Positions 1 through 5,003 of a stretch of DNA of 13,304 bases are shown piece by piece; position 1 is the first letter of the stretch; each line of letters opens with the position of its first letter. Source of the DNA: CAKSNH01 sp964422725 (lineage in GTDB: Bacteria > Bacillota > Clostridia > UBA1381); assembly GCA_964422725.1 (NCBI GenBank), contig CAYRCC010000049.1, forward strand, positions 1 through 13,304, written 5' to 3'. Both the position numbers and the translations under genes were made by a program. The notes below the pieces were generated by a model. That model searched no databases and was not told the origin of the DNA. It saw only the letters and a program-made list of their open reading frames with translations.

Positions 1-62
1 CAATGTCAGCTGACTTTGTATTGACAAACACTCTTTTTTAGTGAGTAAGAGGAAAAGTTGTA

Positions 63-90
63 TTGACTTTTATGTTATATGATATAAAAT
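63..90 (+). promoter_or_regulatory. Putative sigma-A promoter of the SLH-protein gene
   Basis: A -35-like TTGACT (63-68) and a -10-like TAAAAT (85-90) are separated by 16 bp, placing the start of transcription near position 97. A ribosome site AAAGGA (107-112) precedes the ATG at 123. The ten bases TTGTATTGAC that contain this -35 also occur 42 bp upstream (16-25), where the TTGACA at 21-26 lacks a matching -10. Confidence 0.5.
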
Positions 91-122
91 TAATTTATAA
101 TAAAAGAAAGGAATGATTTAAA

Positions 123-1439
123 ATGTTAATCAAACCACAAAGAGAACTTATCAAGAAAATTATCACAGCTACGGCAGCACTAACCATCTCCCTGGGCGCA
201 ACAGCACAAGTAGCGTCAGCGGCTGCTTATTCCGATGTATATGAAGGTGACTGGTACTATAACTATGTACAAGATGCTTCAAACAAAGGAGTAGTAAGCG
301 GCTACGAAGACAATACTTTCAGACCAGCTAATACTATAACCCTAGGAGAATGTCTAAAGATGGTTCTTAATTACAAAGGTATAACTTGTGAGAAAGGTGT
401 GTATCATTGGGCATCTAATTACTGGGATAAAGCGCACGAGATGAGTCTGGTTGTATGGGGAGAGTTTGAGAACCCTGATGTACAGCTTAGCAGACAGCAA
501 GTAGCCAGAATTGTAGTAAGAGCCTTAGACGAGGACTATGTAAATTTCGACACTTCCCTAATTCCTGACTACAAACTAGTAGGAGACGATTATAAACAGT
601 ACGTCGCACAAGCTTATGCCAAAGGTATCATCACCGGTTTTGAAGACGGAAGCTTTATAGGGGACAAAGCTATAACCAGAGCAGAGATACTGTCTATTCT
701 GGAAAGAGCCTTTAATCCTAGCTCAAGAGTAGCTCTGGATACCAGCAACCGAAAAACAGATATAGCTTATGTGCGCAAGGATATCGATATTCGAGTGAAC
801 GGTATACACACTGCAATTACCGATAAACACCGTGAATGGCGCATTGTACAAAAAGGAGACGAAATATATATACCTTCCTTCCTTTTTGATCGAGAAATAG
901 GGGCGAACTATTGTTCGTACACTATTAGGCCCTGTTACACAGATGTCAACTACGTAAGTGACAGTATGAAGAAAACACTCGAAGAGGGTTACTATAATGA
1001 TGATTGGGTCGAGACAAATCGTGATTATCAATGGCTGTTTAGAAATGACTGGCAGGTAACCAATGAAGTAACTCCGTGTAGTACATCACCTTGGTCAGAG
1101 GGCTCTGTACAGGAATACAAGGAAGTGGGTATCGATGTAAACTCTGTAGGTATTGTAATTGATAAGATGGCGCGTTACTCCCTAACTTTCCTAAAAGAAC
1201 ACGGTGTCCAAGTAGAATACGACGCTGAGAACCGAGTAGTTTACTTAGGGGAGAAGGAAATAAAACTTTACCGGAACAACCCTGATGGTACCAGAAACAG
1301 TGTACCTATAGTTAGTGTATTAGAAGACCCAAACAATTGCACTACTGCCCATGGTCGATATAGTGGGGGGTGTGGCTTCCAGATTTTGGTACTTTATATT
1401 CTGACTGGGCCTTGCCTATATACAATGTTGAGGGTGTAG
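123..1439 (+). CDS. Secreted SLH-domain protein, N-terminal part of a frame-broken gene
   Basis: This is a predicted cell-surface protein that should be exported and anchored to secondary cell-wall polymer. Residues 1-35 form a Sec signal peptide (basic start, hydrophobic core around 13-28, cleavage likely near VASAAA). Three SLH repeats follow at about 36-77, 95-135 and 148-197; the first has WYYNYV and GYEDNTFRP, the third has AYAKGIITGFEDGSF and ITRAE. Residues 219-260 and 355-377 resemble the two ends of a copper-amine-oxidase N-terminal-like stalk domain (VNG, then GVQVEYDAENRVVYL), with an insert between them. The start at 123 has an AAAGGA site about 10 bases upstream. After Gly416, at six consecutive G (1365-1370), this frame runs 22 residues of hydrophobic, unrelated-looking sequence and stops at 1439, while the -1 frame continues openly to 1762. 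The intact product would be about 546 residues. The SLH and signal-peptide calls are firm; the molecular role is unknown. Confidence 0.8.
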   Translation: MLIKPQRELIKKIITATAALTISLGATAQVASAAAYSDVYEGDWYYNYVQDASNKGVVSGYEDNTFRPANTITLGECLKMVLNYKGITCEKGVYHWASNYWDKAHEMSLVVWGEFENPDVQLSRQQVARIVVRALDEDYVNFDTSLIPDYKLVGDDYKQYVAQAYAKGIITGFEDGSFIGDKAITRAEILSILERAFNPSSRVALDTSNRKTDIAYVRKDIDIRVNGIHTAITDKHREWRIVQKGDEIYIPSFLFDREIGANYCSYTIRPCYTDVNYVSDSMKKTLEEGYYNDDWVETNRDYQWLFRNDWQVTNEVTPCSTSPWSEGSVQEYKEVGIDVNSVGIVIDKMARYSLTFLKEHGVQVEYDAENRVVYLGEKEIKLYRNNPDGTRNSVPIVSVLEDPNNCTTAHGRYSGGCGFQILVLYILTGPCLYTMLRV

Positions 1440-1762
1440 GTTGTGTTGAAGCACGTATTCTACTTGGACACTTTTATGATCTTGAAACTGGAACTACTAT
1501 TTCTTATAAGTCCGACTTTTATGATACTACACCTATAGATTTGAGTAAGTACCGTTATATTATAGCTAAAACAGATATTCCTTTGTTTCTCGATTATACA
1601 ATCAATGGTATAAAGCAGTTAGGCTGGGGAAGGTCGCGCGTAGGTTTCGATTTGTTTGGATTTAATGGTAGTGATATATCACTCGAGTACACTAATCATC
1701 CTGACTATTTTGATAAAGACCTTTTTAATGAACGATTTTTTGGTATGAACTTAACTAAATGA
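1370..1762 (+). CDS. C-terminal continuation of the SLH protein in the -1 frame
   Basis: This 130-residue frame begins at the last G of the six-G run (GTG at 1370-1372) and reads Val-Trp-Leu-Pro-Asp-Phe onward in a composition that matches the upstream SLH protein (Tyr/Asp/Gly/Phe-rich, e.g. LLGHFYDLETGTTISYKSDF). In this frame an in-frame TAG lies at 1361-1363, so it cannot be read from far upstream. No ribosome site suggests independent initiation. I read it as the original C-terminus of the 123-1439 gene, separated by one missing G, by a sequencing or assembly error, or by a -1 ribosomal slip at GGG GGG. The fold is not recognised; it is probably part of the extracellular region. A terminator overlaps its stop codon, which agrees with 1762 being the true gene end. 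Confidence 0.6.
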   Translation: MWLPDFGTLYSDWALPIYNVEGVGCVEARILLGHFYDLETGTTISYKSDFYDTTPIDLSKYRYIIAKTDIPLFLDYTINGIKQLGWGRSRVGFDLFGFNGSDISLEYTNHPDYFDKDLFNERFFGMNLTK

Positions 1763-1790
1763 GAAGTGTTATATAGCACTTCTCTTTTAT
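1761..1790 (+). terminator. Rho-independent terminator of the SLH gene
   Basis: GAGAAGTG (1761-1768) pairs perfectly with CACTTCTC (1777-1784) across an 8-base loop and is followed by TTTTATTAT. The hairpin overlaps the last two bases of the TGA at 1760-1762, which marks the -1 frame as the natural end of the gene. Confidence 0.85.
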
Positions 1791-1852
1791 TATACAAAAG
1801 AAAGACAGTAACAAAAATGAAATACAATAGATAAAAAAATTATTCTGGTAGT

Positions 1853-1893
1853 CCCTGTAGTATACATTTTTGTAAATAGTCTATAATATAGGG
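1853..1893 (+). promoter_or_regulatory. Possible -10 element and imperfect inverted repeat before the 88-residue ORF
   Basis: TATAAT at 1882-1887 is a good -10 candidate, but no convincing -35 sits 16-18 bp upstream. The same bases are in the right arm of an imperfect inverted repeat (1853-1864 with 1882-1893, 12 bp, one mismatch and one G-T pair, 17-base loop). The right arm ends in the GGG that begins the ribosome site at 1891-1897. It could be an operator or simply A/T-rich chance. Confidence 0.3.
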
Positions 1894-1902
1894 AGTGATT
1901 AT

Positions 1903-2169
1903 TTGTTAAAATTAATGAACCTCACAGAAAAATTATGTAAAGAATTGTACAACGCTAAATACACTGATGCACGTTGTTTAAGCGGAATGAGTTGTTTTAT
2001 GGTCTTAATGACCATAATGATAGACAAGCTTAAAGGTAAGTGTGTCTTAATCACAACAGGTGAGATGGGAGGACATCCATCTTTTTGTAATATACTTAAA
2101 TCATATGGTATTCCTTACGATAGTGTACCGAGGCTAAATGAAAGATTTGGCAGAAAAAGGGGAGTTTAA
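1903..2169 (+). CDS. Unrecognised 88-residue protein
   Basis: I do not recognise this protein. It is predicted soluble, slightly basic, with four cysteines (including the C-L-S-G-M-S-C spacing), a short hydrophobic stretch around residues 31-42 (CFMVLMTIMI) and a basic C-terminus ending GRKRGV. The TTG start at 1903 is chosen because GGAG (1892-1895) lies 7 bases upstream; an ATG at 1915 would be 19 bases from it and would give 84 residues. It is alone between two plus-strand terminators, so it is probably its own transcription unit, and it is convergent with groEL. The GEMGGHPSF stretch and the abrupt basic end could mean that it is a remnant of a longer protein. A genuine small gene is likely from the ribosome site and the terminator immediately after the stop, but function is unknown. 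Confidence 0.5.
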   Translation: MLKLMNLTEKLCKELYNAKYTDARCLSGMSCFMVLMTIMIDKLKGKCVLITTGEMGGHPSFCNILKSYGIPYDSVPRLNERFGRKRGV

Positions 2170-2195
2170 CGGCAGGGGTGCTCCTTGCCGTTTTT
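2170..2195 (+). terminator. Rho-independent terminator after the 88-residue ORF
   Basis: CGGCAGGGG (2170-2178) pairs with TCCTTGCCG (2182-2190), including two G-T pairs, with a 3-base loop and TTTTT at 2191-2195. It starts directly after the TAA at 2167-2169, supporting the ORF as a transcribed gene. Confidence 0.85.
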
Positions 2196-2199
2196 ATAT

Positions 2200-2239
2200 A
2201 TGAAAAATCGGTTGCAACAATGAATTTGCAACCGATTTT
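2200..2239 (-). terminator. Rho-independent terminator of groESL
   Basis: A perfect 14-bp inverted repeat (2204-2217 with 2226-2239, 8-base loop) contains the sequence ATCGGTTGCAA and its complement. Read on the minus strand, it ends in TTTTTCATATA. It lies about 70 bases beyond the groEL stop. The A/T at both stem ends means it may also stop leftover plus-strand transcription. Confidence 0.85.
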
Positions 2240-2308
2240 CTGATATTATTGAACAAATTGCGTTTGCGGATTTTATTATAACATATTTCGTATTGTTTCG
2301 TGAGGTTA

Positions 2309-3934
2309 TTAATACATACCGCCCATAGCGCTAGGGTCCATAGCCGGTGCCGATTCCTTAACAGGAATATCAGTAACAAGACTCTCTGTTGTCAGTACCA
2401 TAGCCGCAACGCTTGCTGCGTTTTGCAATGCACTTCTTGTAACCTTTACAGGGTCAACAATACCTGCCGAAAGCATATCTACATACTCTTCTGTCAATGC
2501 ATTGTAGCCGATACCTTTGTCAAGCGACATTACTTTGTCAACAATTACAGAGCCTTCAAGGCCGGCATTTCTTGCGATTTGCTTAACAGGCTCTTCAAGA
2601 GCTTTGAGTACGATTTGTACACCTGTTTTTTCGTCGCCGGAAGTTGAATCGAGCAGTTTTGCGATTTCAGGAATTACATTAATGTAACTTGTACCGCCGC
2701 CGGCAACGATACCCTCTTCCACAGCCGCCTTTGTAGCCGCAAGAGCATCTTCAATTCTTAGCTTCATTTCTTTCATTTCCGTTTCTGTAGCCGCACCGAC
2801 TTTGATTACAGCAACGCCGCCTGCCATTTTGGCAAGTCTTTCCTGAAGTTTTTCTTTGTCAAAATCAGATGTGGTGTTTTCAATACCTGTTCTGATTTGT
2901 GAAATTCTGTCTTTGATTGCCTGTGCATCACCGGCACCGTCAACGATTATAGTATTTTCTTTCTGTACCTTAACCTGTCTTGCACGACCTAGCTGTGAAA
3001 TATCCGTTTCCTTGAGGTCAAGACCGAGTTCCTCGGAAATAACCGTACCGCCTGTCAGAATGGCAATGTCTTGTAGCATTTCCTTTCTTCTGTCGCCGAA
3101 TCCCGGAGCTTTTACAGCAACACAGGTAAACGTACCTCTGAGCTTGTTTACGATAATTGTCGAAAGAGCCTCGCCGTCAACGTCCTCGGCGATGATAACA
3201 AGCTTTTTACCTTGTTGTACGATTTGTTCAAGCAACGGCAGAATTTCCTGAATGTTTGAAATTTTCTTGTCGGTGATAAGTACGTAAGCATCATCAATTA
3301 CAGCTTCCATTTTATCTGTGTCCGTTACCATGTACGGTGAGATGTAACCGCGGTCAAACTGCATACCCTCAACAATTTCACTGTATGTTTCTGCGGTTTT
3401 TGATTCTTCAACAGTGATTACGCCGTCTGCTGTGACTTTTTCCATAGCATCGGCAATTAAAGCACCGATAGTATCATTTGCGGCAGACACTGCGGCAACT
3501 CTTGCAATATCGTCTTTGCCGACAACTTTTCTGCTGTTTGCGATAAGATTTTCAACGGCAACATCAACAGCCTTTTGAATACCTTTTTTCACAATCATAG
3601 GATTAGCACCGGCAGTTACGTTTTTGATACCCTCTCTTACAAGTGCCTGTGCCAAAAGTGTAGCGGTTGTTGTACCGTCACCGGCAACATCGTTTGTCTT
3701 TGTCGCAACTTCTTTAACAAGCTGTGCACCCATATTTTCAAATGGGTCGTCAAGCTCGATTTCCTTTGCGATTGTAACACCGTCATTTGTAATCAGCGGT
3801 GCGCCGAATTTTTTATCGAGCACTACATTTCTGCCTTTAGGACCTAATGTGATTTTAACGGTATCTGCCAATTGGTTAATACCTCTTTCAAGAGCGTGTC
3901 TGGCATCTGCGCCGAATAGAATTTGTTTTGCCAT
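2309..3934 (-). CDS. groEL: GroEL, 60-kDa chaperonin
   Basis: This is the large subunit of the cytoplasmic chaperonin; with the GroES lid it encloses and refolds non-native proteins in an ATP-driven cycle. At 541 residues it has standard length. Visible hallmarks are KITLGPKGRNVVLD (27-40), the nucleotide-site TNDG (49-52), GDGTTTAT (85-92), and the IEDAL segment carrying the conserved aspartate that activates ATP hydrolysis, followed by EEGIVAGGG. The C-terminus ends SAMGGMY, a single short GGM unit instead of the repeated GGM tail of the Escherichia coli protein. The start is fixed by GAGGAGG 8 bases upstream of the ATG at 3934. The gene follows groES by 35 bases in the same transcript and so falls under the CIRCE operator. 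Nothing is missing. Confidence 0.98.
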   Translation of the reverse strand: MAKQILFGADARHALERGINQLADTVKITLGPKGRNVVLDKKFGAPLITNDGVTIAKEIELDDPFENMGAQLVKEVATKTNDVAGDGTTTATLLAQALVREGIKNVTAGANPMIVKKGIQKAVDVAVENLIANSRKVVGKDDIARVAAVSAANDTIGALIADAMEKVTADGVITVEESKTAETYSEIVEGMQFDRGYISPYMVTDTDKMEAVIDDAYVLITDKKISNIQEILPLLEQIVQQGKKLVIIAEDVDGEALSTIIVNKLRGTFTCVAVKAPGFGDRRKEMLQDIAILTGGTVISEELGLDLKETDISQLGRARQVKVQKENTIIVDGAGDAQAIKDRISQIRTGIENTTSDFDKEKLQERLAKMAGGVAVIKVGAATETEMKEMKLRIEDALAATKAAVEEGIVAGGGTSYINVIPEIAKLLDSTSGDEKTGVQIVLKALEEPVKQIARNAGLEGSVIVDKVMSLDKGIGYNALTEEYVDMLSAGIVDPVKVTRSALQNAASVAAMVLTTESLVTDIPVKESAPAMDPSAMGGMY

Positions 3935-3969
3935 TTTTAATTCCTCCTCGATTTATAACTCAATTTAAA

Positions 3970-4257
3970 TTAATACTCAACTTTTGCAAGAATGTCACTT
4001 TGACGAAGAATCGTGTATTCAACGCCGTCAAGCTTAACCTCTGTGCCGGCATACTTCGACAAAAGAACTTTGTCACCCACAGCAAGTTCCATTTTGATTT
4101 CCTTGCCGTCAACAACTCCGCCCGGACCTACAGCAACAACCTCCGCAACCTGCGGTTTCTCCTTTGCCGAACCCGGCAGTACAATACCGCTTTTTGTGGT
4201 TTCTTCGCTTTCGAGCATTGTAACAACAACTCTGTCAGCCAATGGTTTAATATTCAT
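3970..4257 (-). CDS. groES: GroES, 10-kDa co-chaperonin
   Basis: This is the heptameric lid that caps the GroEL cavity. It has 95 residues, the usual length, and starts MNIKPLADRVVV. The mobile loop that docks on GroEL is at about residues 17-31 (EETTKSGIVLPGSA), and the roof-loop and core motifs EVVAVGPG and GDKVLLSKYAGTEVKLDG follow. A perfect AGGAGG lies 7 bases before the ATG at 4257. It is the first gene of the groES-groEL operon, with promoter and CIRCE operator immediately upstream and groEL 35 bases downstream. Confidence 0.98.
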   Translation of the reverse strand: MNIKPLADRVVVTMLESEETTKSGIVLPGSAKEKPQVAEVVAVGPGGVVDGKEIKMELAVGDKVLLSKYAGTEVKLDGVEYTILRQSDILAKVEY

Positions 4258-4283
4258 ATCAATTCCTCCTAAAATATAATCAC

Positions 4284-4330
4284 AATATCATTGTTAGCAC
4301 TCTCATCTGTTGAGTGCTAACAATGATATT
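4284..4330 (-). promoter_or_regulatory. CIRCE operator (HrcA-binding), extended
   Basis: The consensus CIRCE halves TTAGCACTC (4294-4302) and GAGTGCTAA (4312-4320) are intact with the canonical 9-base spacer. Each half continues for 10 more perfectly matching bases, AATATCATTG outside the left and CAATGATATT outside the right, giving 19-bp arms. HrcA bound here represses groESL until heat or misfolded protein titrates it. The site covers the expected transcription start, and its right arm overlaps the -10 element. Confidence 0.95.
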
Positions 4331-4356
4331 ATCTACCAAATACCCATAATAGGCAA
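4328..4356 (-). promoter_or_regulatory. Sigma-A promoter of groESL
   Basis: On the minus strand TTGCCT (4351-4356) and GATAAT (4328-4333) are separated by exactly 17 bp. The expected start near 4321 lies inside the CIRCE palindrome and gives a leader of about 64 bases, the usual HrcA arrangement. Confidence 0.8.
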
Positions 4357-4451
4357 ACACTAAAGAAAGCTAAAAATGATTAAAAATACATATTTTGCTT
4401 TCAAAATCTTTCGTATACGCTGTTTTTCATTAATTTACTTTATTTTTCGTA

Positions 4452-4865
4452 TCAGCTTGTAAAATTCTCAACTATTTCATATGCATCTTGCAAACCGTAA
4501 ACCTCAATCCCCTTGACAAGCAGTTCCTTGTCGGCGGACGGGAATATGCTCATATTGACATCAAATGCCTTTACCGGTGTTTTTTTGCTGTCGGAGATTT
4601 CGTATATATATATTGAATTTCCGCTGCTTTGCACAAGGAAAGTATTTTCCGGTGCATTTTCGGGAATTTCCGAGGGTTCGGGGGTAAATAGTGTGTCGGG
4701 AGTGCGGACGGGTTCGGCGGCTATTTCCTGTGAAAGTGAAATTTCTTTTGTGGGTTCGGTGCTTGGAGTGTAGAAAATTTTGCCTAAAAAATAACCGAAC
4801 AGGAATCCTGTGCCTACAAATATTACACCGGCTATTATATGCATTGCAAATCTTTTTAAGTACAT
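4452..4865 (-). CDS. Small single-span membrane protein with a BofC-like C-terminal domain
   Basis: This 137-residue protein has one transmembrane helix at about residues 8-31 (HIIAGVIFVGTGFLFGYFLG) with basic residues on the cytoplasmic side. An extracytoplasmic linker rich in Pro, Thr, Glu and Ser spans about 32-74. A compact domain at about 75-137 starts FLVQSSGNSIYIYE and continues with FDVNMSIFPSADKELLVKGIEV. That pattern resembles the C-terminal domain of BofC and of many short uncharacterised clostridial membrane proteins; the resemblance is from memory of the pattern and is not proof. BofC itself restrains a sporulation checkpoint protease in Bacillus, but I do not infer that role here. 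An AGGA ribosome site sits 9 bases before the ATG at 4865. The gene lies between groES and the YetA-like gene, on the same strand, with a terminator upstream, so it is probably transcribed alone. No clear promoter or terminator of its own was found. Confidence 0.75.
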   Translation of the reverse strand: MYLKRFAMHIIAGVIFVGTGFLFGYFLGKIFYTPSTEPTKEISLSQEIAAEPVRTPDTLFTPEPSEIPENAPENTFLVQSSGNSIYIYEISDSKKTPVKAFDVNMSIFPSADKELLVKGIEVYGLQDAYEIVENFTS

Positions 4866-4947
4866 AATTACATTTCCTTTCCATCATTATCAGTATTTAG
4901 TATTGACGGTTTGGAAATGATTTATACATATTTTGTCGGCAGTACAG

Positions 4948-4984
4948 ATAAAACACGACACGCCGATATATTATCGGCGTGTCG
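4948..4984 (-). terminator. Rho-independent terminator of the YetA-like gene
   Basis: A perfect 13-bp stem (4956-4968 with 4972-4984, 3-base loop) with core GACACGCCGAT is followed on the minus strand by GTGTTTTATC. It begins 20 bases past the stop codon at 5004. On the plus strand no T run follows the stem, so it serves the minus strand only. Confidence 0.85.
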
Positions 4985-5003
4985 CAAGAATATCAAAACA
5001 GTT

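Noticed and set aside
5..14. GTCAGCTGAC perfect 10-bp palindrome at the window start
   Set aside because: It is too short and lacks a T run, so neither a terminator nor an operator can be argued from it alone.
723..1031. A 102-residue open frame on the minus strand
   Set aside because: It is antisense to the SLH gene, whose signal peptide and repeats fix the real frame.
4381..4451. Possible terminator after the small membrane protein (CGTATACG palindrome, repeated TTCGTAT)
   Set aside because: The symmetry is only 8 bp and no hairpin followed by a T run can be drawn in the minus-strand direction.
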